Below are positions 37,099 to 45,518 of a DNA stretch of 64,000 nt, in pieces. Position numbers and translations under genes: made by a program. Every line of letters starts with the position of its first letter. The stretch's first letter is position 1. A model generated the notes under the pieces. The model worked only from the letters and a program-made list of their open reading frames with translations. It made no database searches and was not told where the DNA came from. This DNA is from Denitrobacterium sp024691475 (GTDB taxonomy: Bacteria > Actinomycetota > Coriobacteriia > Coriobacteriales > Eggerthellaceae), in contig JAILNP010000026.1 of assembly GCA_024691475.1 (NCBI GenBank), forward strand, positions 4,945-68,944, in the 5' to 3' direction.

Positions 37099-37621
37099 AA
37101 ACTAACTTTCTCGAAAACTGCACTGCCACGCGCAGCAGAGGGGGCGTTGCGCGTGGGGGTAATACTATCGTTAGCCCTTTTTTGCAACCCACTCTTTGCG
37201 GCCAGCGGTGGAAATCGTCCGATGTGCGTTACCACACATTTCCAGTTCTGTGTAAAGAATCTGGAGAGTGGAGGAATTATGTCGCTATTCGGAGAGTAAG
37301 GAAGTCGCATTACCTGCATAGGAAATGGGCGCCTGTAGGCTTATGAAAAGCATGGATTACGCCCTCCGCGACCTATTCAATTTGTCCGCAAACAAAGCCC
37401 TATCAGAAGTGAAAATAATATCTATCTGGGTAATCAATAGTAGCACCCTTCGTGCTACCCCCGTTCGGGGGCGCGCGTGCGAAAAATAATACCGTTGATG
37501 CGATTCCCCTTCCCGTAACCATGCCGTATAAATCCCTTCGACACTTTTGGGCGCACTGTGCCGTGGTGCGCTTTGGGTGGAAAGAGAAGGTAAGACGAGA
37601 AGAAGCAAAGGAAGGGAAAGC
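37099..37621. promoter_or_regulatory. 523-base divergent control region between lctP and the Sec formate dehydrogenase operon
   Basis: The region must contain both promoters. It holds two tandem hairpins at 37440-37471: GTAGCAC-CCTTC-GTGCTAC, then CCCCCG-TT-CGGGGG. It also holds a six-codon frame (MSLFGE) at 37279-37299 behind a near-perfect GGAGG site. The last 60 bases before fdhA are purine-rich with GGAAGGG as the ribosome site. No known riboswitch class could be matched. Confidence 0.4.
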
Positions 37622-40600
37622 ATGGATCTAACGAGACGTAGCTTTTTCAAGGCCTCTGCGCTGGCGCTAGCCGGCTCCATGGCCTATGAGCTCTCGTCAG
37701 CTTCCGAAGCATTTGCCATGGATGCCGACGATAGCTGGAAACTCGTGAACACCGAGGAATACACCAACATCTGCTGCTATTGCTCTGGCGGCTGCGGTGT
37801 CATCTGCTCGGTTCGCGACGGCGAGCTCATCAACATCGAGGGTGACCCCGATCACGTCATCAACGAAGGTGGCCTGTGCCCGAAGGGTGCGACCATGTTC
37901 CAGCTCATCAAGGTCGTTGATGACAAGACCGGCGAGATCATCCCGAACCCCAATCGCGTGTACAACCCCATGGTGCGCCGTCCGTATTCCACGGAGTGGG
38001 AAGAGATTACCTGGGAGCAGGCAATCGACGAGATCTGCCGCCACGTGAAGGATACGCGTGACCAGCACTTCATCGAGAAGGATGAAGACGGCAAGACGGT
38101 CAACCGTCTGGAGGCCATCGGCCACCTGGGCGGCTCTCAGCAGAATTCCGAGGAAGAATACCTCATCCTGAAGTTCATGCGTTCGCTTGGCCTGGTGGCG
38201 GTTGATAACCAGGCTCGAGTTTGACACAGCTCTACGGTTGCCGGTCTGGCACCTTCATTCGGCCGTGGCTCCATGACGAGCCACTGGGAAGACTTTGCTA
38301 ACGCTGATGTCATCCTCACCTGCGGTTCCAATAACGCAGAGAACCATCCCGTTTCCATGAAATGGGTCAATCGCGCCCTCGATGCTGGCGCGAAGTGGAT
38401 CGTTGTCGACCCGCGCTACACGCGTTCGGCAGCCCTTTCCGACTTGTACTGCCCCATCCGCTCCGGTACGGACATCGCCTTCTATGGCGGCATGATCAAC
38501 TACATCCTGGAGCATGACAAGTGGCAGCATGAGTACTGCCTCAACTACACCAACATCTCTTACCTGATCAATCCCGATTTCAGCTTCGACCCCACCACGG
38601 GTGAGTTCACGGGCTGGGACGAGTCCTCGAAATCCTATGTCACCACCACGTGGGGCTATCAGACGGATTCCGAGACCGAATGGGACACCTCCGAGACCGG
38701 CACCTACAGCTGGGTTTCGAAGGACGGCGTGCCCCACTTCGACACTCCCACGCTGAAGACCCCCAAGAAGGACCCCACGCTGCAGGATCCCAACTGCGTG
38801 TACCAGGTGATGAAGGAGCATTACTCCCGCTACACCATCGACACCGTTGCCAGCATCTGCGGCATGGATGCCGAAACGCTCGAGCAGGTCTACGAGCTGT
38901 ACACCAGCACGGGCGAAGCTGGCAAGGCCGGCACCATCCTGTACGCCATTGGCCAGACGCAGCATCACTACGGCGCCAACAACGCCCGCGCGATGTGCAT
39001 TGTCCAGCTGCTGCTGGGCAATATCGGCGTTCCTGGCGGTGGCCTGAACGCCCTGCGTGGCGAGCCGAACGTACAGGGCTGCACGGACATGTGCATCATG
39101 CCTGGTGACCTGCCTGGCTACTTGCATTGGCCCGACGCGGACAGCACACCCACGCTAGCCGACTGGTGCGCTCACGAGACCTACTCCGATGGTTACTACA
39201 CCAATAAGCCCAAGTTCATGGTGAGCTTCCTGAAGAGCTGGTTCGGCGAGAACGCCACGTTCGACAACGATTACGGCTATGGCTGGCTGCCCAAGGTTCA
39301 CAAGCCCGGCAACTGGACGAGCATCCGTACCTTCGAGCACATGGCCGAAGGCACGATGAAGGGCTACTTCGCCCTGGGTCAGAACCCGGCTCACTCCGGT
39401 GGCAACACCAAGTCCATCCGCCAGAGCCTGGCGAACCTGGACTGGCTGGTGAACGCTGACATCGTCATGACGGAAACCGGCAGCTTCTGGGATGCGCCCG
39501 ACATGGACGCCACCAAGATCGGCACGGAATGCTACTTCCTGCCCGTTGCCTCCATCGTGGAGAAGCCTGGCACCATTCTGAACTCCGGCCGCCTGCTGCA
39601 GTGGCGTCAGAAGGCCATCGAGCCGCAGGGAGATACCAAGACCGACCTTGAGATCATGAACCTGCTGCACAAGAAGATGGTCGAGCTCTACAACAAGGAA
39701 GGTGGCGTCTGCCCCGAACCCATCACCAAGGTGAAGTGGGATTACGACACCGACGGCGAGGCTGACTTCCGCAAGGTCGCTTGGGAGCTCAACGGCTATA
39801 ACGTGGCCACCACCGACTTCGACAAGAACCAGCCCGACCTGCTGCCTGGCTTCGCGAAGCTGGCTGCCGACGGCTCCACGGCATGCGGCATCTGGATCTA
39901 CAGCGGCTTCTACAACAACAACGATGCTCCGCTCGACCCGGCTCAGCAGCCCGTTGCACGTCGTGGCCAGGACGACCCCGGCGACATCTACCTGCATCCG
40001 AAGTGGGCATTCAGCTGGCCTGCAAACCGCCGTATCATCTACAACCGCGCGTCTGCCGACATGAATGGCCAGCCGTGGAATCCCGAGAAGGTTGCCGTGA
40101 AGTGGGATAGCGCAAGCAACTCCTGGATCACGAACGACGTGCCCGACTTCGGCGCCACCAAGACCGATGCCAGCGGTGCAACGGTTCAGGTCGAGCCGAA
40201 CAACAAGGCATTCATCATGCGCTGGGAACAGAACGCGTGTCTGTTCAGCAGCGGCATGAAGGACATGCCCCTGCCCGAGTTCTACGAGCCCTATGAGAGC
40301 CCCACGGACAACATCCTGAACGGCCGCAATGAGTCCCCGATGATTCAGTTCGCGGAAGACCCGAGCGTCAAGCGCGGCGACCGCAGCGAGTATCCCATCG
40401 TTGCCACTACGTACTCCATCACGGAGCACTGGCAGACCGGTGGCCAGACGCATTGCTGCCCTGCGCTGAACGAAGCTCAGCCGAAGCAGTTCTGCGAGAT
40501 CAGCGAAGAGCTGGCAGCTGAAAAGGGCATCAAGAATGGCGACATGGTCCGCATCTGGAACAACCGTGGCGACATCAAGATGTACGCGATGGTTACCCGT

Positions 40601-40783
40601 CGTCTGGTTCCGCTGCAGGTTAACGGCGAGACCGTGCACGAGATCGGCATGATCCACCACTGGGGCTGGGCCAACACCTTCACGGGCAGCGATCTGACCA
40701 ACGATCTGACGCCTAACGTCGGTGACCCGAACAGCTTCATTCCGGAATACAAGGCGTTCCTTGTGAACATCGAGAAGGCATAA
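37622..40783 (+). CDS. fdnG: selenocysteine-containing respiratory formate dehydrogenase, alpha subunit
   Basis: 1053 aa when the in-frame TGA at 38222-38224 is read as selenocysteine (Sec201). Context is DNQARV-U-HSSTVAGLAP, the FDH-N/FdhF active-site signature, and the frame continues without a break for 2.5 kb. The N-terminal Tat signal is TRRSFFKASALALAGS. A [4Fe-4S] motif CCYCSGGCGVIC follows, then the bis-MGD domains. The length matches E. coli FdnG (1015). A SECIS hairpin starts 11 bases after the UGA. It oxidises formate outside the membrane and passes electrons to FdhB and FdhC. It heads an operon through fdhE. ATG 37622 has GGAAGGG upstream. Reading the UGA as stop would give two meaningless fragments. 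Confidence 0.96.
38236..38253 (+). promoter_or_regulatory. SECIS element of the formate dehydrogenase gene
   Basis: GGTTGCCGGTCTGGCACC folds as a 6-bp stem with a bulged U and a GGUCU apical loop. Stem position (11 bases after UGA), bulged U and loop are the same as in the well-studied E. coli fdhF element, where SelB contacts the bulge and loop. Confidence 0.92.
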
Positions 40784-40797
40784 GGAGGGAAACGATA

Positions 40798-41688
40798 ATG
40801 AGCGATAAGGCTATTCTGTTTGACTCGTCCAAGTGCACTGGCTGCAAAGGCTGCCAGGTAGCTTGCAAGACGTGGAACAATCTCCCTTCCAGCCTGGAAT
40901 ACAACGCCGGCGAGTTCACCGGTTCGCTGCAGAACCCCATCGACCTGAACGGCACCACGCGCCGCATCGTCACCTACAACGAGGCGGACAATGGCAAGAA
41001 GTATGGCGTTAACTGGGCATTTGGTCAGCGTGCTTGCATGCACTGCGACAACCCCAGCTGCGTTTCCGTATGCCCCAGCGGCTGCCTTTCGGTGGACGAG
41101 TCCACCGGCTTCGTCACCGTTGACGAAGACAAGTGCATCGGCTGCCAGTACTGCCGCAGCGCTTGCCCGTTCGACGTACCGCGCCACACGGGCGTGAACG
41201 TCGTGGGTGGCGGCATCGTGGTGAACAAGTGCACCGGCTGCGTGGACCGCATCAAGCAGGGCCGTCAGCCCGCTTGCGTGACCACCTGCCAGCCTGGCGC
41301 GCTGCAGTTCGGCGACCGCGATGAGATGCTCAAGATCGCGCACGAGCGCGTCGAGGTGCTCAAGGCGAAGGGCTTCACGGATGCCCGCGTGTACGGCGAG
41401 ACCGAAGTGGGTGGCACGCACCAGATCATGGTGCTGAAGTACCCCATCTCGCAGTACGAGCTGCCTGAGAACCCCGAGCGCAACGGCCTGGTCGACGCTC
41501 TTGGCTTCATGAAGCCGCTTACGGGCGTGGGCGCTGCCGCTCTCGTTGCCGGCCTGGGCCTGTCGTTCCTCACGGGCGTTGGCTACAAGCGTCACGAGAT
41601 GCGCTATGACGAGAAGGCTCACGACGTCATCGACGTTGAGACCGGCGAGGTTATCAAGCACATCGACAAGGAAGCTGGTGAGCGATAA
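40798..41688 (+). CDS. fdnH: formate dehydrogenase beta subunit, four [4Fe-4S] ferredoxin-like protein with C-terminal membrane anchor
   Basis: A 296-aa electron-transfer subunit. Four Cys groups: CTGCKGCQVACK, CMHCDNPSCVSVCP, CIGCQYCRSACPFDVP and CTGCVDRIKQG with CVTTCQPGAL, as in FdnH/FdoH. One membrane helix near residues 240-262 (GVGAAALVAGLGLSFLTG) and a short charged tail inside. It relays electrons from FdhA to the cytochrome b subunit. It lies 14 bases after fdhA with AAGGAGG upstream, and its TAA overlaps the next ATG (TAATG). Confidence 0.95.
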   Translation: MSDKAILFDSSKCTGCKGCQVACKTWNNLPSSLEYNAGEFTGSLQNPIDLNGTTRRIVTYNEADNGKKYGVNWAFGQRACMHCDNPSCVSVCPSGCLSVDESTGFVTVDEDKCIGCQYCRSACPFDVPRHTGVNVVGGGIVVNKCTGCVDRIKQGRQPACVTTCQPGALQFGDRDEMLKIAHERVEVLKAKGFTDARVYGETEVGGTHQIMVLKYPISQYELPENPERNGLVDALGFMKPLTGVGAAALVAGLGLSFLTGVGYKRHEMRYDEKAHDVIDVETGEVIKHIDKEAGER

Positions 41689-42380
41689 TGGCAACCAAAC
41701 GTTATATCAAGCGCCATTCGCTGCAGACGCGCGTCACCCATGGCATCGTCGTGTTCAGCTGCATCTGGCTCATGATCAGCGGCCTGTTCGTGTTCGTTCC
41801 CGCGCTTGCCGCGTGGAACCCCGGTCTGGCCCAGGGCATGCGCATCAGCCACCGCGTGGTGGGCTGCATCTTCATCCTGGCTCCCATCGTGAGCGCCATC
41901 GCCGCTCCCGGCGGGTTCAAGGAGTTCCTGGCCAAGTACTTCACCAAGTGGACCAAGGAAGACTTCGAGTTCGTCTTGAAGTTTGTGCCCTACATGCTTG
42001 GGCCGAAACGTGTTCACATGCCTGACCAGGACGAAGTGAAGAGCGGCCAGCGTATTGCCGACGGTATGCTCATCCTGGGTGGCATCCTCATGGCCATCTC
42101 CGGTGTGGTGCTGTGGCTGGGCACGAGCGTGTTCAACGCCGATGCGGGTACGCTGCAGGTCATGCGTTTCATCCACGACCTGTTCTTCCTGCTGCTCGTG
42201 ATTTTCGTCGTCGCCCACATCTATCTGGGTGCTGGCGTATTCCAGCCCTATCGCGGTACCATTAAGCTGATGTTCGGCAAGGGCGAAGTCGCCGAGTCCG
42301 ATGCTCTGTACCACTGGGGCTTCTGGGCCCGCAAGGAAATCGAAGACGGCAAGAACGTCGTCGTTCGGGAAGAGAAGTAG
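41688..42380 (+). CDS. fdnI: formate dehydrogenase gamma subunit, membrane cytochrome b
   Basis: A 230-aa four-helix diheme cytochrome b (FdnI family) that carries electrons across the membrane to quinone. Helices lie near residues 20-45, 55-75, 120-145 and 165-185. Likely heme His are in TRVTHG, RISHRVVG, FIHDLFF and VVAHIYLGAGVFQ. Similar in length to E. coli FdnI (217). It is translationally coupled to the beta subunit. Confidence 0.93.
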   Translation: MATKRYIKRHSLQTRVTHGIVVFSCIWLMISGLFVFVPALAAWNPGLAQGMRISHRVVGCIFILAPIVSAIAAPGGFKEFLAKYFTKWTKEDFEFVLKFVPYMLGPKRVHMPDQDEVKSGQRIADGMLILGGILMAISGVVLWLGTSVFNADAGTLQVMRFIHDLFFLLLVIFVVAHIYLGAGVFQPYRGTIKLMFGKGEVAESDALYHWGFWARKEIEDGKNVVVREEK

Positions 42381-42383
42381 TTT

Positions 42384-43292
42384 ATGGATCTGAAGCTTGT
42401 TCACGAAGCCGTTGAAGCATATGCCAACGATGCCGAGGCGGCAGACCGGGCACGGCTTGAGTTCTTCGAAGGGCTCTTCGCGATTCAGCAGGAGCAGGCG
42501 GACCTCGTAGCTGCGGAATGTGGCTACGAGGCGCCCGCCGCCGAAGACGCCGGCGCCTGGTACTGGGATGGCGAGGCCGCTCTGGCCCATGCCCCCATCT
42601 CCATCGACGCCGCGTCGTTCGCGGGTTTTGCCGCGAAGGTCGCCGCCTACATGGCCGAGCACGCAGGGTTTGCCGATCAGGCAGCCACGGCGCTCGCCGC
42701 GTACGACTGGGAAGCGTTCTGCCAGAAGGCCGACCTTTCCCTGGCGGGGCATGACCCCATGGCGTTCCTGGAGGACTTCCTGGTGCGCATCGACGAGTTC
42801 GGCGTTCCTGCCGAACTGCCCGCCAATGTGGCGGCGCTTGTCGTGCGTGCTGTGCTGCGTCCCTACCTGCAGGTTGCCCAGGAAGCCGTTATGGTTGTTC
42901 TGGGCGACGAGGTGAACCGTCGAGCGGGCGATGCCCCCGTGGCATGCCCCGTGTGCGGAACGCCTGCCGGTGCCTCCATCGTTCATGATGGTGGTGCGCA
43001 GGGCGCCAGCGGCCGCGAGCAATTTTGCTCGTCGTGCGGTTGCCAGTGGCCCTACGAGCGCATTCGTTGCGGCGTGTGCGGTCAGAAGAACCAGGGTCAC
43101 CTGCATTACTTCCACATCGAGGGCGATTCGGCCCATCGTCTGCAGAAGTGCGACGATTGCGGCCAGTACGAGCGCGTGGTGTTCCAAAGCGACATCAAGA
43201 CCGCTCCCTGCATGGATGTGGAAGACGTGGTCATGGCGCGTCTCGATCATGTGGCGCTCGACCCGCGCTTTCGCGTAGAGAAAGAGGCATAG
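42384..43292 (+). CDS. fdhE: formate dehydrogenase accessory protein FdhE
   Basis: A 302-aa cytoplasmic protein needed for active exported formate dehydrogenases. The C-terminal half has rubredoxin-like zinc/iron-binding Cys pairs: CPVCGTPAG, FCSSCGCQWP, RCGVCGQKN and KCDDCGQYE. The helical N-terminal half is poorly conserved. It starts 3 bases after the gamma subunit stop. Confidence 0.92.
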   Translation: MDLKLVHEAVEAYANDAEAADRARLEFFEGLFAIQQEQADLVAAECGYEAPAAEDAGAWYWDGEAALAHAPISIDAASFAGFAAKVAAYMAEHAGFADQAATALAAYDWEAFCQKADLSLAGHDPMAFLEDFLVRIDEFGVPAELPANVAALVVRAVLRPYLQVAQEAVMVVLGDEVNRRAGDAPVACPVCGTPAGASIVHDGGAQGASGREQFCSSCGCQWPYERIRCGVCGQKNQGHLHYFHIEGDSAHRLQKCDDCGQYERVVFQSDIKTAPCMDVEDVVMARLDHVALDPRFRVEKEA

Positions 43293-43295
43293 CGT

Positions 43296-44510
43296 ATGCG
43301 CATTCTGCATATCACCGCTCAAAAGCCCGATAGCACGGGCAGTGGCGTGTATCTTGCAGAACTCGTTCGCGGGTTCGCTCGCATGGGGGCGGAGCAGGCC
43401 GTTGTGGCCGGCATCGCTCCCGGCGAGCGCCCCTCTTTTCCGCAGGGCGTGCTCTTCCGCCCCGTGGTGTTCCAAACCGAAGAGCTTCCGTTCCCCGTGG
43501 TGGGTATGAGCGACGTGATGCCGTACGAGGCCACGCGCTACCGCGACCTCACGCCGCTTATGGTCACCCAGTTCAAGGACGCCTTCAACCGGGCGTTCGA
43601 TGACGTGCTGGAAACCTTCCAGCCCGATTTGGTCATTTGTCACCACCTGTATTTGGTGTGTGCCGTCATGGCGCATCGCGATTGGTCGTGCCCCATCGCG
43701 GCCGTGTGCCACAGCACCGACATTCGCCAAATGCGCCAGATTCCGCTCGAGCGCGACTACATCCGCGCGGGCGTGGCGCGCCTCGATCACGTGCTTGCCC
43801 TGCACGACGCCCAGGCTAACGACATCGTCGAGGTTTATGGCATTCCGCGCGAGCGCATCACCGTGGTGGGAACGGGCTACAATGCCCAGGTGTTTTCGCC
43901 GGGTGGCGCCGAGCGTCGCTCCGATGGCACGCTCCGCATCGCCTACGTGGGCAAGATCTGGCGGAAGAAGGGCGTGTCGCAACTGTTGAATGCCCTCAAT
44001 TGCCTCGATAGGAATTGGCTTTCGGAATCCAACGAGTACGACCACGTGGAGGTTCACCTGGTTGGCGGGTATAGCGACAAGGCGGAATACGACCATATCG
44101 TTGCGCAGTCGCATTCTTGTGCGGCCCAGGTCATCTTCGAGGGGAAGGTGCCGCAGGATCATTTGGTCTCGCTGTATCGTTCCTCCGACGTGTTCGTGCT
44201 TCCCTCGTTCTATGAAGGCCTGCCCCTGGTGGTCATCGAGGCGCTCGCGTGTGGCTGCACGGTTGTGGTAACCGATCTTCCGGGCATTCGTCCGTGGCTT
44301 CAGGGTTCGCTGCCCGGTGCGCCCGTGTTGTACGTGAAGCCTCCGCGCATGGTGGATGTCGATACGCCCTACGAGGGCGATCTTCCCGAATTCGAGTACG
44401 ATCTGGCGGCCGCTCTGGCCCAGGCAGCGGCAATGCCGCATGCCGCATTCGACACCACGGCCGTGTCATGGGATGGGCTGTGCGCTCGCATACGTGACGT
44501 GTTCGCGTAA
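43296..44510 (+). CDS. GT4-family glycosyltransferase inside the formate dehydrogenase operon
   Basis: A 404-aa GT-B enzyme. The N-terminal domain begins MRILHITAQKPDSTGSGVYL (glycogen-synthase-like acceptor loop). The nucleotide-sugar domain carries IAYVGKIWRKKGVSQLLNAL and the family E-x7-E motif in VLPSFYEGLPLVVIEALACG. It starts 3 bases after the fdhE stop and so is probably co-transcribed and coupled. It has no known role in formate oxidation. Targets could be a surface glycan or an exported protein. No other glycan genes are nearby, so the acceptor is unknown. Confidence 0.88.
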   Translation: MRILHITAQKPDSTGSGVYLAELVRGFARMGAEQAVVAGIAPGERPSFPQGVLFRPVVFQTEELPFPVVGMSDVMPYEATRYRDLTPLMVTQFKDAFNRAFDDVLETFQPDLVICHHLYLVCAVMAHRDWSCPIAAVCHSTDIRQMRQIPLERDYIRAGVARLDHVLALHDAQANDIVEVYGIPRERITVVGTGYNAQVFSPGGAERRSDGTLRIAYVGKIWRKKGVSQLLNALNCLDRNWLSESNEYDHVEVHLVGGYSDKAEYDHIVAQSHSCAAQVIFEGKVPQDHLVSLYRSSDVFVLPSFYEGLPLVVIEALACGCTVVVTDLPGIRPWLQGSLPGAPVLYVKPPRMVDVDTPYEGDLPEFEYDLAAALAQAAAMPHAAFDTTAVSWDGLCARIRDVFA

Positions 44511-44546
44511 ATCGACTTTCCCCTGGTCCGCTCTGCTGCAATGCGC

Positions 44547-44552
44547 TATTAT
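44547..44552 (+). promoter_or_regulatory. possible -10 element for fdhD
   Basis: TATTAT lies 44 bases before the fdhD start in the 86-base gap after the glycosyltransferase gene. No strong -35 hexamer. fdhD could also be read from the operon promoter. Confidence 0.3.
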
Positions 44553-44596
44553 GTGCGCAGTTTCTGCTCAGCAGTGCCTTTACTTTAGGAGCGGCC

Positions 44597-45418
44597 ATGC
44601 AGGCCATAGATGCGTCTCACGATATTAACCAGCAGGAAGACCGTGCGTGCACGAACGTGTTCGCCGATGGTTCCCGCACCTCCACATCTACGCTTCTTCA
44701 AACCGAAAACGCCGTACGCGTCTTCGTGAATGGCGAACTTACCATGCGCCTCATGTGTTCGGCTGACCATCTGATCGAACTGGTCTTGGGTCGCATGCGC
44801 ACGGAGGACATGATTTCCTCGGTAGACGAAGTAGACCAGATCATGGTGTGCGAGCATGCAACGCGCGTGCTTGTGTACCTGAAGGACCGCGAGGCCAACG
44901 TCAATCATGAGCATGTGGACACCGTTGCCACGTGCTGCACGTTCAATAGCAATCTGAACAGTATGTTCGTGAAGGACGAAGAGCTTGTGCCCCTCAATCC
45001 CATCCCTTGGACGGTCGAGCAGGTGTTTGCGCTATCGCGCAAGTTCGAAGAAGATACGCCCGCGCATCGCGCCACGTATGGCGCTCATAGCTGCTATTTG
45101 GCTCAGGGCGAAGAGGTTCTCTATTGCTGCGAAGACCTGGGTCGTCATAACGCATTCGACAAGGTGGTTGGCTGCGCCATGCGCGACGGGGTGGACCTTA
45201 CGAAGTGCGTGGTGTTCACCAGCGGCCGTGTGCCCACTGACATGGTGGCAAAGGCCATTCGTGCGCATATTCCCATGCTCATTTCAAAAGCCGTTCCCAC
45301 CGACCTTACGGTTGAAATGGCGTGCGCGTACGACCTTACGCTCATCTGTAGCGCCCATTCCGATTCGTTCCGCGTGTTCAACGATCCGCTGGGCATTGCC
45401 TCTGCCGATCGTTCGTAG
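44597..45418 (+). CDS. fdhD: formate dehydrogenase sulfurtransferase FdhD
   Basis: A 273-aa protein that passes sulfur (from a cysteine desulfurase) to the bis-MGD cofactor of formate dehydrogenases. FdhD motifs include ENAVRVFVNGELTMRLMCS, EDLGRHNAFDKVVG and VFTSGRVPTDMVAKA. The Cys loop reads ATCCTFNSN in place of the C-x-x-C of E. coli, with two adjacent Cys. AGGAG before the ATG. It ends the formate dehydrogenase cluster. An inverted repeat separates it from the converging regulator gene. Confidence 0.92.
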   Translation: MQAIDASHDINQQEDRACTNVFADGSRTSTSTLLQTENAVRVFVNGELTMRLMCSADHLIELVLGRMRTEDMISSVDEVDQIMVCEHATRVLVYLKDREANVNHEHVDTVATCCTFNSNLNSMFVKDEELVPLNPIPWTVEQVFALSRKFEEDTPAHRATYGAHSCYLAQGEEVLYCCEDLGRHNAFDKVVGCAMRDGVDLTKCVVFTSGRVPTDMVAKAIRAHIPMLISKAVPTDLTVEMACAYDLTLICSAHSDSFRVFNDPLGIASADRS

Positions 45419-45427
45419 CGCGGCGTT

Positions 45428-45517
45428 TCGTAAACAGGGTACGGAGGCCTGTTCGCGTTGCTAGCATTGGGTTTTGGTCTTGCTTGCGTGAACAAACTTC
45501 CGTCCCCTGTTCACGCG
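45428..45517. repeat. REP-like inverted repeat element, copy A
   Basis: Two 28-base arms (45429-45457 and about 45487-45517) are inverted copies with a few mismatches around a 29-base centre. Each arm has the form GTGAAC...GTTCAC around a GGGGACGGA-like core. It fills the gap between the convergent fdhD and LuxR gene ends exactly. A related copy is at 49018. It could also act as a terminator. Confidence 0.7.
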
Positions 45518-45518
45518 C

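Noticed and set aside
37279..37299. Six-codon frame MSLFGE as a gene
   Set aside because: It has a good ribosome site, but six codons cannot be distinguished from chance; kept only as a remark on the leader region.
37440..37471. Molybdenum-cofactor riboswitch upstream of fdhA
   Set aside because: Only two simple hairpins are visible. The longer conserved multi-stem core of the Moco motif was not found.
37622..40783. Formate dehydrogenase alpha gene broken into two by a nonsense mutation or frameshift
   Set aside because: The TGA is in frame, sits exactly at the catalytic residue, is followed by a textbook SECIS hairpin, and the full selenocysteine machinery is present. Recoding explains it.
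41619..44441. Long minus-strand frame antisense to fdnI, fdhE and the glycosyltransferase gene
   Set aside because: It overlaps three well-supported coupled genes and has antisense-type composition only.
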